Shown here in pieces: positions 17,321-24,376 of a stretch of DNA of 27,233 nt (its first letter is position 1; each line of letters begins with the position of its first letter). Under the pieces are notes generated by a model. The model searched no databases. It worked only from the letters and a program-made list of their open reading frames with translations, and had not been told where the DNA came from. Source of the stretch: Roseburia sp. AM59-24XD (GTDB taxonomy: Bacteria; Bacillota; Clostridia; Lachnospirales; Lachnospiraceae); assembly GCF_003478445.1 (NCBI RefSeq), contig NZ_QUET01000036.1:1-27233 (forward strand). Direction: 5' to 3'. The position numbers and the translations under genes are program-made.

Positions 17321-17749
17321 CTAGTCCTCAAGCTGGTCAATGCGGTTCTGATGACGCTCTGCATGCGAAAACTCCGTATTCAAGAATGTATCCACGATCA
17401 TCAGTGCCAGTCCCGGACCTACCACTCGGGCTCCCATGGCAAGCATATTCGCATCATTATGCTCCCTCGTTGCCTTTGCGCTGAACACATCATGACACAG
17501 CGCAGCACGTATTCCCTTTACCTTATTGGCAGCAATCGAAATGCCAATGCCTGTCCCACAGATCAGGATACCCTTCTCGCACTCCCCTGATGCAACAGCC
17601 TGCGCTGCCTTCTTGCCATAGACCGGATAATCACATGGTCTTTCATCGTAGCAGCCGTAATCCTTGTACTCGATTCCCTTCTCCTCCAGATACCTGATGA
17701 TCTCCTGCTTCAATCCATATCCACCGTGATCACTTCCCAATGCAATCAT
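17321..17749 (-). CDS. rpiB: Ribose-5-phosphate isomerase B
   Basis: A 142-aa RpiB/LacAB-fold isomerase that interconverts ribose 5-phosphate and ribulose 5-phosphate in the pentose phosphate pathway. Markers are SDHGG at residues 6-10, the active-site cysteine C64 in ICGTGIGISIAANK, and REHNDANMLAMGAR near 95-108, which supplies the phosphate- and ring-handling residues. Length is standard. It is the last gene of the cwlD-sua5-phosphatase-rpiB operon; its ATG overlaps the phosphatase stop as ATGA, with AAGGAGG nine bases upstream. A similar order (ywlC-ywlE-ywlF) exists in Bacillus subtilis. No intrinsic terminator is evident after the gene. Confidence 0.95.
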   Translation of the reverse strand: MIALGSDHGGYGLKQEIIRYLEEKGIEYKDYGCYDERPCDYPVYGKKAAQAVASGECEKGILICGTGIGISIAANKVKGIRAALCHDVFSAKATREHNDANMLAMGARVVGPGLALMIVDTFLNTEFSHAERHQNRIDQLED

Positions 17750-18261
17750 TCTGCTTGTCCTCCTTCGTCTTTTTCATTTTCCATTAATATCTGTATTACC
17801 TTGCGGATACGCCGTCCGATCTCGTGATAACACAGATCGTACTGCTCATCCTCACCACCATACGGATCCACAATATCCGTATCCACGCCGACATATTCAC
17901 CCAGTGTATAAACCTCGCCGCCCTCATACTTCTCCAGATAAGCAACCTTTTCGCTGAATGTCATCGTGAGCACCAATGCATCCGGTGTAATATCAAACTG
18001 TTCTAACGGCACAGAATTTTCATGCGAGCAGGGCTTCAGATCATGCTGGCTTAAAGACACATTTACCTTTGGACTGATCGGCTCTGAAAACAGAACAACC
18101 AATCCCCTTGAGCAGCACGGCGGAAACGAAAATACCGGCTGTCCCAGCTCTCGCTGATGTTCTCTCTCTTTCTCTGTGAACTGACGGTACATTGCTTCTG
18201 CCACAGGGCTCAGGTAAGTATTTGCCGTACATACAAATATAATCTTCGAATAATTCTTCAA
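17746..18261 (-). CDS. Low-molecular-weight phosphatase-fold protein with degenerate P-loop
   Basis: A 171-aa protein of the LMW-PTP/YwlE type, which in active members hydrolyses phosphotyrosine or phosphoarginine. The P-loop C-x5-R-S is altered: residues 11-18 read CTANTYLS, so nucleophile C11 is kept but the phosphate-binding arginine is leucine (L17). The later fold markers (ISPK, DALVLTMTFSEK) and the general-acid segment VDPYGG (D132) are present. Activity by the usual mechanism is therefore doubtful; it may be a binding-only protein. The start is TTG at 18261 with GAGAGGGG about nine bases upstream. Its place between sua5 and rpiB matches that of ywlE in Bacillus, supporting the family call. 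Confidence 0.85.
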   Translation of the reverse strand: MKNYSKIIFVCTANTYLSPVAEAMYRQFTEKEREHQRELGQPVFSFPPCCSRGLVVLFSEPISPKVNVSLSQHDLKPCSHENSVPLEQFDITPDALVLTMTFSEKVAYLEKYEGGEVYTLGEYVGVDTDIVDPYGGEDEQYDLCYHEIGRRIRKVIQILMENEKDEGGQAE

Positions 18262-18284
18262 TAAACCGTACCCCTCTCTGTTAT

Positions 18285-19340
18285 TTATACTTTGATGACA
18301 TGATACGCTGCTGCTTTCAGCATCCGGTTCATAATCGCCTTCCCCAAGGTATCTTTCTCAAAGCTCTCCGCATAAATATACTCCGCTCCAATGTGATCCA
18401 TCTCTCTTAGTATATCATACAATCCCGCTGCTATCGACCCCTCTGTTGCGCGCGATCCGACACTCCTCACATTGGCACATGCATACGCATCCTTTGTCTC
18501 CTCTGTCGCGATCACCGCTACAGAGCATCCCTCGTCTGTCTTCTCCTTCACAAGACGATTGATCTCATCGACCACTTTACCGGTGTCTCCCTCTATGATC
18601 GTCATCTGTCCCTTCGGTGCGTAGTGACGATACTTCATGCCCGGTGCCTTCGCCACGATATTCGGATTCATCTTCTGTGACAGGATCGCCGGATCCACCT
18701 GAACCTCTCCCAGCACATCCTCTAACATCTCTCCGGTAATATAACCCGGTCTCAGAATGGTCGGAACTCCCGTACTCAGATCAACGATCGTTGATTCCAA
18801 ACCAATGCCTACCGCACCGCCATCCAGGATCATATCAATCCTTCCATCCAGATCCTCCTTCACATGCTCTGCCTTTGTCGGGCTTGGACGTCCGGACGTA
18901 TTGGCACTCGGAGCCGCAATATACACCCCTGACTCACGGATCAGTGCCCGTGCTACCGGGTGACTCGGCATCCGGACCGCAACTGTCTCCAGACCACCGG
19001 TCGTAGACTTCGGCACAGCCTCCTTCTTCGGAAAGATCATCGTCAGCGGTCCCGGCCAGAAATGATCGGCAAGCTTCACTGCCGCCTCCGGCACTGACTG
19101 TGCGATATCCTCCAGTGCATCCATATCAGCAATGTGCACGATCAGTGGATTGTCAGACGGACGTCCCTTTGCCGCATAGATCTTAGCAGATGCCTCCGAA
19201 TACATTGCATCACCTCCCAGGCCATACACGGTCTCTGTCGGAAATGCAACTAATCCTCCCTTCTGCAAGATCCGGCACGCCTCCTCCAGCTCCTCATCCC
19301 GGAAGCTCTCCGGGTTTATCGTTTGCATTATCGTTTTCAT
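18285..19340 (-). CDS. ywlC: L-threonylcarbamoyladenylate synthase
   Basis: A 351-aa Sua5-type enzyme that makes threonylcarbamoyl-AMP from Thr, bicarbonate and ATP for the t6A37 modification of ANN-decoding tRNAs. The YrdC domain (about residues 15-200) has the KxR site as K58-G-R60 in AAKGRPSDNPL and the SxN site as S145-A-N147. A linker and the C-terminal Sua5 domain (about 215-351) follow, which makes it the long form. The ATG at 19340 directly follows the cwlD stop, with GGAGG ten bases upstream; a second ATG at codon 5 is possible. It is the second gene of the cwlD operon. Confidence 0.95.
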   Translation of the reverse strand: MKTIMQTINPESFRDEELEEACRILQKGGLVAFPTETVYGLGGDAMYSEASAKIYAAKGRPSDNPLIVHIADMDALEDIAQSVPEAAVKLADHFWPGPLTMIFPKKEAVPKSTTGGLETVAVRMPSHPVARALIRESGVYIAAPSANTSGRPSPTKAEHVKEDLDGRIDMILDGGAVGIGLESTIVDLSTGVPTILRPGYITGEMLEDVLGEVQVDPAILSQKMNPNIVAKAPGMKYRHYAPKGQMTIIEGDTGKVVDEINRLVKEKTDEGCSVAVIATEETKDAYACANVRSVGSRATEGSIAAGLYDILREMDHIGAEYIYAESFEKDTLGKAIMNRMLKAAAYHVIKV

Positions 19341-20048
19341 CTAACTCAGTCCTCCGCTCACATATTGTAAAACACCAAGTGCCACGGCCCACGCAACCCT
19401 GCGCTGGTAGGATGCCTGCGTCAGAAGCTCTGCCTCTTTGGAATTGGAAAGAAATCCGCATTCTACTATAACCATAGTCGCTGTTGTGTTTTTCAGCATA
19501 AAATAATCGCTGTTTGCCTTTGCCACACGCCGGTTGTCCGGATCCAGTCCTGACACAAGCTGTGTCTGCAGTATATCTGCCAGCTTCTTGCCCTCCTGCG
19601 AAGACGCCCGGTAAAACACCTGCGCTCCCCGGGAGCTTTCTGCCGTAAAGCTGTTCTGATGAATACTGATCACCGCATCTGCTCCGCTGTCGTTGATCAT
19701 CTGACACCTTGCACGCAGATCTGCCACCTTCTTGTTCGTATCACCTGCCTGATAAAGTGCTTCATCCTTCTGTCTCGTCATGACAACCCTGCAGTCATTC
19801 TGCTCCAGAATCTCCTTTAACTCCAGAGAGATTGCCAGATTCACATCCTTCTCCGGCACATCATTGATCCCGATCTTGCCCGGATCATTGCCTCCATGTC
19901 CCGGATCGATCACGATCGTATAACGCGGCTGCTTCGCTGCCTGCTGTGACCATGTATATACGGATCTTCCTGTTTCGATCACTGCCGCAAGCAAAACCAG
20001 ACCTACGATCACAAATCCAATCACTCTGTTGATACTATTCTTTTTCAT
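19341..20048 (-). CDS. cwlD: N-acetylmuramoyl-L-alanine amidase CwlD (spore cortex)
   Basis: A 235-aa zinc amidase with an N-terminal membrane anchor (about residues 9-25). The Amidase_3 domain opens at VIDPGHGGNDPG; metal ligands are H51, E66 and H130 (SIHQNSF), and the catalytic glutamate is E196 in VECGFLSN. CwlD removes the peptide from muramic acid during cortex synthesis so that muramic-delta-lactam can form, the mark recognised by germination hydrolases. The size and anchor match CwlD rather than vegetative amidases. GGAG lies seven bases before the ATG. It starts the operon with sua5, the phosphatase and rpiB; 71 bases separate it from the GH18 gene upstream, and no clear terminator lies between. 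Confidence 0.88.
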   Translation of the reverse strand: MKKNSINRVIGFVIVGLVLLAAVIETGRSVYTWSQQAAKQPRYTIVIDPGHGGNDPGKIGINDVPEKDVNLAISLELKEILEQNDCRVVMTRQKDEALYQAGDTNKKVADLRARCQMINDSGADAVISIHQNSFTAESSRGAQVFYRASSQEGKKLADILQTQLVSGLDPDNRRVAKANSDYFMLKNTTATMVIVECGFLSNSKEAELLTQASYQRRVAWAVALGVLQYVSGGLS

Positions 20049-20119
20049 TCACCTGCTCCGGTATATCCTTTTGTTTCATATTATGAATATTCCAAAACAG
20101 ATAGAATAATATACGAAAA

Positions 20120-21844
20120 CTACATGTATTTAATGATCATATCCCATACGGAAGAATCCTCCAGACCAAGCTTCCAGAATGCATACCCTGCAGTCTTGCT
20201 GTCTGATACTGTCTTCATCTTCTCCTCGAGAGACTTCTGATCCTCAAGCCACATTTTATAGACAACACCATCCCTGGTGTATTCTGCATAGTTGGTTCCT
20301 GTGCTGTCATCCCATGCAAAGGCAGCTCCCGCATCGGTCATATTCTCCTTTGCGGAACGCATACCGTATGCCTCGGAGGTCAGCTTCACCTTGCCATCCT
20401 TCGTTGTCTCCTTCCAGAGACGGCTGTAAAATGGCAGTGCAATGATCGTCTGTTCCGCCGGCACTTCCTTCAGTGTATTGACGGTGGAATCCTTCACATA
20501 ATTCAGGGAAGATACCGGACCTGCCTCCTCGGAACCAGCATAATGCTCATCATACGCCATCGTGATCACATAATCTGCCACCGCTGCCTGTTCCTTGCGG
20601 TTGTAGTACATGGAGTAGGATGTCGGTGGATAGTTATCAATCGAAAGAACCACACCATTGTTACGGCACATAATACCCAATTCACGGATAAACTGGATGA
20701 AATCATCGCCATTTGCCTTTCTGACATGTTCAAAGTCAATATTGATACCATCCAGACTATACTTGATCGCCTCTGCGATCAGGTTCTTCTCCAGCTTCTG
20801 TCTCGTTGTAGTGCTTCCAAGCACCTTGCCGATCTTGCTGTCATTACTGAAATCATTGCATACGCCCCACACCTCTACACCAAGGCTTCTGGCTCTCGCC
20901 ACATATGTATCGCTGGCAAGTGAGGTGATCTCTCCATGATTGCCGGAAACCGTAAACCATGTCGGAGCAACGACATTAACGCCCTTCGTTGCATTGAGCA
21001 GGTTGAGCACATTATCATTGGCTGCACTCGTTGTCACCTGATGCCATACCAGATTCACCTTGCCGTCCTTTAAGATATGGGAATACTGTTCTTCCTTAAA
21101 ATCAGTCGTATACTCGGACTGATACAGCTTACCGATATCCTTCTTACGTACATAACCCACAACGCCGTCTGCTGACATTACCTTATCAAAAGATGCCGCA
21201 CTGCTATCCCCGGAGGTGGATTCACTGCCCTGCTCCAGAACACTTACCTCATCACCCTCATTCAGATTCACAAGAATATCACTCTTGATGCTTGCACGAT
21301 AACGCAGCTTCGCTTTCTTCTTCGCTTTGGCAAAATCCGCCTTCTCGTTATAACGGTATGTAATCACAACCCTGTCCGGGTTCTTGTACTTCTTATAATC
21401 CAGAGCCGTATACTGCTTCACATAATCCAACGCAACATAGGCATTATCTCCGCTGACCTTAACAATCGGATAATCCATGGAAGACTTACTCTTATTCGTA
21501 TAATAATCGCTGCTGTCCACCGCCGCAGATATCACTGCAGTCGATGTGGTATACAAAAGCTGGTTCTCCTTCGCATCCCAGTAAAATCTCGAATTAAGCG
21601 AATCATGTACCAGACCGAAATCCACATAGATCTCACCGTTATCATAAAGTGCCTTCGTATCATAAATCTGATCCTGCAGGATCACCTGCATCTCCCCCTT
21701 TGATACCTTAAAATAATCATCTAAGGACATCTCCTTACTGCTCGGCATATACTTTTTCACGAGCAGCGCAATACCGGTAATAAGGATTGCAAGAACCAGA
21801 AGTGCTATAAAGGGAATGATCAATTTCTTTTGTCGTTTTTCCAT
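20120..21844 (-). CDS. Membrane-anchored SH3 + glycoside hydrolase family 18 protein
   Basis: A 574-aa protein. A membrane anchor spans about 8-29. Residues 40-165 look like the copper-amine-oxidase-type stalk domain common in Gram-positive surface enzymes. An SH3b-like domain lies at about 178-238 (LRYRASIKSDILVNL, then VVGYVRKKDI). The GH18 barrel runs from about 255 to 574. Its catalytic motif DGINIDFE spans residues 365-372, with E372 the acid; N at position 368 instead of D is usual in the YaaH/SleL cortex-lytic group, which cleaves N-acetylglucosamine bonds in spore peptidoglycan. A cortex or wall hydrolase role is inferred and is strengthened by cwlD directly downstream. GAGAGG precedes the ATG by nine bases. 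Confidence 0.88.
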   Translation of the reverse strand: MEKRQKKLIIPFIALLVLAILITGIALLVKKYMPSSKEMSLDDYFKVSKGEMQVILQDQIYDTKALYDNGEIYVDFGLVHDSLNSRFYWDAKENQLLYTTSTAVISAAVDSSDYYTNKSKSSMDYPIVKVSGDNAYVALDYVKQYTALDYKKYKNPDRVVITYRYNEKADFAKAKKKAKLRYRASIKSDILVNLNEGDEVSVLEQGSESTSGDSSAASFDKVMSADGVVGYVRKKDIGKLYQSEYTTDFKEEQYSHILKDGKVNLVWHQVTTSAANDNVLNLLNATKGVNVVAPTWFTVSGNHGEITSLASDTYVARARSLGVEVWGVCNDFSNDSKIGKVLGSTTTRQKLEKNLIAEAIKYSLDGINIDFEHVRKANGDDFIQFIRELGIMCRNNGVVLSIDNYPPTSYSMYYNRKEQAAVADYVITMAYDEHYAGSEEAGPVSSLNYVKDSTVNTLKEVPAEQTIIALPFYSRLWKETTKDGKVKLTSEAYGMRSAKENMTDAGAAFAWDDSTGTNYAEYTRDGVVYKMWLEDQKSLEEKMKTVSDSKTAGYAFWKLGLEDSSVWDMIIKYM

Positions 21845-21904
21845 GGCTCCGTACCTCTCTTCTATTCAAAATGTAAAAATTCCAAGTTCAAATACTTAAA
21901 CAAA

Positions 21905-21933
21905 ATTATATCACTTTTCCTTTTGACAATCAA
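21905..21933 (-). promoter_or_regulatory. Sigma-A promoter of the GH18 gene
   Basis: TTGATT at 21933-21928, a 17-bp spacer, and TATAAT at 21910-21905. The start would fall near 21898, about 55 bases before the ATG. Confidence 0.65.
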
Positions 21934-21966
21934 TCCTGTGTCCATCCGCCCCGGAATATTACAATA

Positions 21967-22014
21967 AGTGTGCTGTTCTGCTGCCCGGGCCGGCGGTTCA
22001 TCAGAAAGCACACT
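21967..22014 (-). terminator. Large GC-rich hairpin after the small ORF, probable terminator
   Basis: AGTGTGCT (21967-21974) pairs with AGCACACT (22007-22014). Inside are TTCTG/CAGAA and a GC-rich core, so the structure is long and branched. On the minus strand it is followed by TTATTGTAATATT, a weak U-rich tail. It lies about 75 bases past the stop of the 76-aa gene. Confidence 0.45.
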
Positions 22015-22089
22015 CATTATTACGTTTTGATTATAAGGTTTCTATCCGCACATAACATGACATATACTGCATTTAATCTACCACAGTTG

Positions 22090-22320
22090 TCAGACCTGAT
22101 TCAAGTGTTCAAAATCAATCTCCGTGATCCGTCCCTTCTGGTCACCGACATAGCTTTTCATATAGTAGGCATCCTCCATCACCTGATAGAGCCTGTCTGT
22201 CTCTGCCAGCGTGTAGGGTTCCCCATCCACGGAAACACTCATGCCTGCCGCCTCTGCCTGTTCCATCTCTGCCAGAATCCACGAATACATCTGTTCTTTC
22301 AAATCACCTGTGTTATTCAA
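22090..22320 (-). CDS. Small conserved-looking protein of unknown function
   Basis: A 76-residue acidic protein, probably mostly helical (DLKEQMYSWILAEMEQAEAAG) with a short central beta-like segment (SVSVDGEPYTLAE). No signal peptide, membrane helix, cysteine cluster or catalytic motif is visible. The start is taken as TTG at 22320, because AGGAGG lies exactly eight bases upstream; the alternative GTG at 22326 would leave only two bases. Its first codons overlap the end of a possible 50-codon ORF (22313-22465). A predicted promoter lies at 22510-22539. I do not recognise the family. Confidence 0.6.
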   Translation of the reverse strand: MNNTGDLKEQMYSWILAEMEQAEAAGMSVSVDGEPYTLAETDRLYQVMEDAYYMKSYVGDQKGRITEIDFEHLNQV

Positions 22321-22465
22321 TGACACACCCTCCTATTATACGGACGACACGGAAGTACATACTGTGATACGTTTCAATGTCATCCTCCTGAAATACCACT
22401 GCCAACCGGAGAAATTCCTCCCTGAATACGCCGGATAAGTGAATCTGTTGTCTGACTTTTACCAA
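22313..22465 (-). CDS. Possible small ORF (50 aa) upstream of the 76-aa gene
   Basis: An open frame from TTG at 22465 to TAA at 22313. It follows a near-perfect match to the 16S tail (AGAAAGGAGG, 22478-22469), though only three bases separate AGGAGG from the TTG. The encoded peptide begins MVKVRQQIHLSG, has a hydrophobic-acidic middle and ends in IIGGCVIE. The stop overlaps the next gene's start region by eight bases, which would allow translational coupling. A sigma-A promoter lies about 45-75 bases upstream. An alternative is an untranslated leader with several ribosome-site-like runs. Codon use is mixed and the length modest, so support is limited. Confidence 0.35.
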   Translation of the reverse strand: MVKVRQQIHLSGVFREEFLRLAVVFQEDDIETYHSMYFRVVRIIGGCVIE

Positions 22466-22509
22466 AAACCTCCTTTCTTAAATTTCCAGGTTTGTTTTCT
22501 CCTGCACTG

Positions 22510-22539
22510 ATTATACGACACACGAATCACTCGTGACAA
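22510..22539 (-). promoter_or_regulatory. Promoter of the small-ORF pair, with inverted repeat in the spacer
   Basis: TTGTCA at 22539-22534, an 18-bp spacer, and TATAAT at 22515-22510. Mainly within the spacer, CACGA (22521-22525) and TCGTG (22531-22535) form an inverted repeat with a 5-bp centre, a possible operator. Confidence 0.6.
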
Positions 22540-22756
22540 CCCATAAAATGGGCGTTTCGCGCCGAAAAAGCGCTCCGTTTTCTGTGCTGTTTTCACAAAA
22601 TGCAGGTTCATAAAATCAGTTTTTAATCATTTTTAGAACTGAAATTACAGATAATAGAAAAGAGACAAAATAATGGCAGTATTTCCTGGTGAAAATTCAC
22701 AAAAAATAATAGGGAGCGCAAAACGATCTTCTTTGTAATCGGTAAGCTCTCGAAAA

Positions 22757-22785
22757 TTGACTTATGCGTAAGAATATTCTATAAT
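22757..22785 (+). promoter_or_regulatory. Sigma-A promoter of mecA
   Basis: TTGACT at 22757-22762, a 17-bp spacer, and TATAAT at 22780-22785. It sits about 70 bases before the mecA ATG. Confidence 0.75.
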
Positions 22786-22853
22786 CAGACTAACCAAAGG
22801 AACAGACATTTTACTGTGATTATGCATATTTAAGATAGAAAGGAAGTGAGCCT

Positions 22854-23672
22854 ATGCGTATCGAAAAAATCAATGATCATCAGATTCGATGCACTTTGAA
22901 CCAGAAGGATTTAAGCGACCGCGAACTTCGTATCAGCGAGCTTGCCTATGGCAGTGAAAAGGCAAAGGCTCTTTTTCGCGACATGATGCAGCAGGCATCC
23001 TACGAGTTTGGCTTTGAGGCAGAGGACATCCCTCTTATGGTGGAAGCGATCCCGATGTATCCGGACAGTCTGGTGCTTGTCATTACGAAGGTTGATGACC
23101 CGGATGAGCTGGATACCCGTTTCTCTCATTTTACCGATGATGATTCCGATTTTGAAAACGGTGATGACGACGATAATATGTTCACTCTCGATGATGATAT
23201 GTCCGGACTTGATCTGTTTGACAGCGATATTCTCATGGAACCGGAGCCGGCAGCAGATGCAGTCTCCGCACTCCCACAGAATCCTTCCGGGAGCAGCTCC
23301 GATGGCGATTTCATCTCTCTTTCAGAAGCACTTGGTATGGAACACCGTCCAAAGACCAAAGACTACACCGCAAGTCACGATGTAATCAAGATCTTCTCTT
23401 TCCGGAACCTTTCCGATCTCACAAGTCTGGCAGAGTATCTCATCTATACCTACCACGGTTCCAATACCGTATACAAGGACGAGAAGTCCGGACTGTACTA
23501 TCTGATCGCCCACAAATCCGAGCACAGCCCGGAGGAGTTTAACAAAATCTGCAATATTATGAGTGAGTATGGACGTCCGGTTCACAACATGTACGCCAGC
23601 CACTCCTACTACGAGGAACATTACGAACCATTGATCGAGGAGCATGCGCTTCAGGTTCTGGCAAGTATCTGA
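22854..23672 (+). CDS. mecA: Adaptor protein MecA
   Basis: A 272-aa adaptor that delivers substrates to the ClpC unfoldase of the ClpCP protease. The N-terminal substrate-binding domain (1-85) starts MRIEKINDHQIRCTL and includes the helix with FRDMMQQASYEFGF. A very acidic linker (about 90-125, many Asp runs) leads to the C-terminal ClpC-binding domain (about 180-272), with IFSFRNLSDLTSLAEYL and Tyr-rich strands (GLYYLIAHKSEHSPEEF). Length and layout are normal. In Bacillus, MecA controls ComK; in Clostridia the targets are less clear. AAAGGAAG lies upstream of the ATG. It is monocistronic, with its own promoter and a strong terminator. Confidence 0.92.
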   Translation: MRIEKINDHQIRCTLNQKDLSDRELRISELAYGSEKAKALFRDMMQQASYEFGFEAEDIPLMVEAIPMYPDSLVLVITKVDDPDELDTRFSHFTDDDSDFENGDDDDNMFTLDDDMSGLDLFDSDILMEPEPAADAVSALPQNPSGSSSDGDFISLSEALGMEHRPKTKDYTASHDVIKIFSFRNLSDLTSLAEYLIYTYHGSNTVYKDEKSGLYYLIAHKSEHSPEEFNKICNIMSEYGRPVHNMYASHSYYEEHYEPLIEEHALQVLASI

Positions 23673-23682
23673 TCCTGTGTTC

Positions 23683-23740
23683 CCGATACGAAAAAACGCT
23701 TCCCCGGGTGCAGCCGGGGAAGCGTTTTATTCGTGTCGGT
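23683..23740. terminator. Strong bidirectional terminator between mecA and the DUF1858 gene
   Basis: AAAACGCTTCCCCGG (23693-23707) pairs perfectly with CCGGGGAAGCGTTTT (23714-23728) around GTGCAG. The flanks CCGATACGAA and TTCGTGTCGG extend the pairing with one G-U-type mismatch. A/T runs on both sides serve both convergent genes. Confidence 0.9.
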
Positions 23741-23748
23741 CTGACGGA

Positions 23749-23955
23749 TTATTTCTTAGCCAGATATCCGTTTACATTCTCGATCAGTTCATCTGCATTG
23801 AGACCATGAACCATAGCGGCCTCCTCAAGGCTCTCTCCCTGAGATGCAGGACAGCCTACACAATGCATACCGGAAGCCATCAATACTGCGGCAATACCCG
23901 GATCGATCTGAAGCATATCACTGATAATCATATCTTTATTTACTCTTGCGTCCAT
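23749..23955 (-). CDS. DUF1858 redox-disulfide domain protein
   Basis: A 68-aa single-domain protein of the DUF1858 family (hybrid-cluster-protein-associated redox disulfide). A short helix (ISDMLQIDPGIAAVLMASG) leads to MHCVGCP, whose CxxC pair is the presumed redox site, followed by helices ending in NGYLAKK. Such proteins are thought to take part in thiol or electron-transfer chemistry in anaerobes, but a precise role is not known. GGAGG lies six bases before the ATG. The ferredoxin gene lies about 130 bases upstream on the same strand, with a terminator between, so co-regulation is only possible. Confidence 0.88.
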   Translation of the reverse strand: MDARVNKDMIISDMLQIDPGIAAVLMASGMHCVGCPASQGESLEEAAMVHGLNADELIENVNGYLAKK

Positions 23956-24024
23956 TTGAATCCTCCATTAATCGAACAGCCCCTGTCGGAAACTGTGTAA
24001 TAATTTGACATTTCTCATTGCTTT

Positions 24025-24067
24025 GAAAAGGAAAAGACTGTCCACGGTGAAGCCATCGAGGACAGTC
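24025..24067 (-). terminator. Intrinsic terminator of the ferredoxin gene
   Basis: On the minus strand GACTGTCC (complement of 24060-24067) pairs with GGACAGTC (complement of 24036-24043), with an inner CGATG/CACCG-type stem. It is followed by TTTTCCTTTTC. Confidence 0.8.
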
Positions 24068-24088
24068 CGGTAATTCATGTGTAGTAAA

Positions 24089-24259
24089 TTACTCCTCTGA
24101 AATAGCTCCAGAAGGACATGTACCAGCACAAGCACCACAGCTGATGCAGGAATCAGCATCGATCTCATAGTGCTCAGCACCTTCTGCAATAGCTCCTACA
24201 GGACATCCGCCTGCACAAGCGCCACAACTTACACAATCATCTCCAATAACATATGCCAT
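24089..24259 (-). CDS. 2[4Fe-4S] ferredoxin
   Basis: A 56-residue clostridial-type ferredoxin, a soluble low-potential electron carrier. Two cluster motifs are visible: CVSCGACAGGCP (residues 9-20) and CISCGACAGTCP (38-49). Each gives three cysteines to one cluster and the last to the other. The start MAYVIGDD and length are classic. GGAGG precedes the ATG by nine bases, and a sigma-A promoter and an intrinsic terminator frame it as a single-gene transcript. It probably serves fermentation enzymes such as pyruvate:ferredoxin oxidoreductase or hydrogenase; none is encoded in this window. Confidence 0.96.
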   Translation of the reverse strand: MAYVIGDDCVSCGACAGGCPVGAIAEGAEHYEIDADSCISCGACAGTCPSGAISEE

Positions 24260-24291
24260 TTTAAAAATCCTCCTTTTCTTGGTATACCCAC

Positions 24292-24320
24292 ATTCTAATA
24301 CAATTTTTCATTTTTTACAA
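24292..24320 (-). promoter_or_regulatory. Sigma-A promoter of the ferredoxin gene
   Basis: TTGTAA at 24320-24315, a 17-bp spacer, and TAGAAT at 24297-24292. It lies about 35 bases upstream of the ferredoxin ATG. Confidence 0.6.
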
Positions 24321-24376
24321 GAGGAAAACCTTACTAACTCATTTTTCTCATTTATATTTATTGAGAAGATTTCTCA

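Larger units (their letters stand above)
22466..22853. other. Divergent intergenic region between the small ORFs and mecA
   Basis: About 390 bases with promoters for both sides (22510-22539 on minus, 22757-22785 on plus). Between them the sequence is AT-rich and holds short palindromes (CCCAT/ATGGG near 22541-22553, GGCG/CGCC just after, GTGAA/TTCAC near 22690). No coding region or known RNA was recognised. Confidence 0.5.

Noticed and set aside
20049..20119. Sigma-E/sigma-G promoter directly before cwlD
   Set aside because: CATAATA- and GAATATT-like words occur, but none pair at the required spacing; cwlD may be read from the GH18 promoter.
22384..22470. Alternative frame in the small-ORF leader encoding DSLIRRIQGGISPVGSG
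   Set aside because: The peptide looks plausible, but no ATG, GTG or TTG opens it after the ribosome site.
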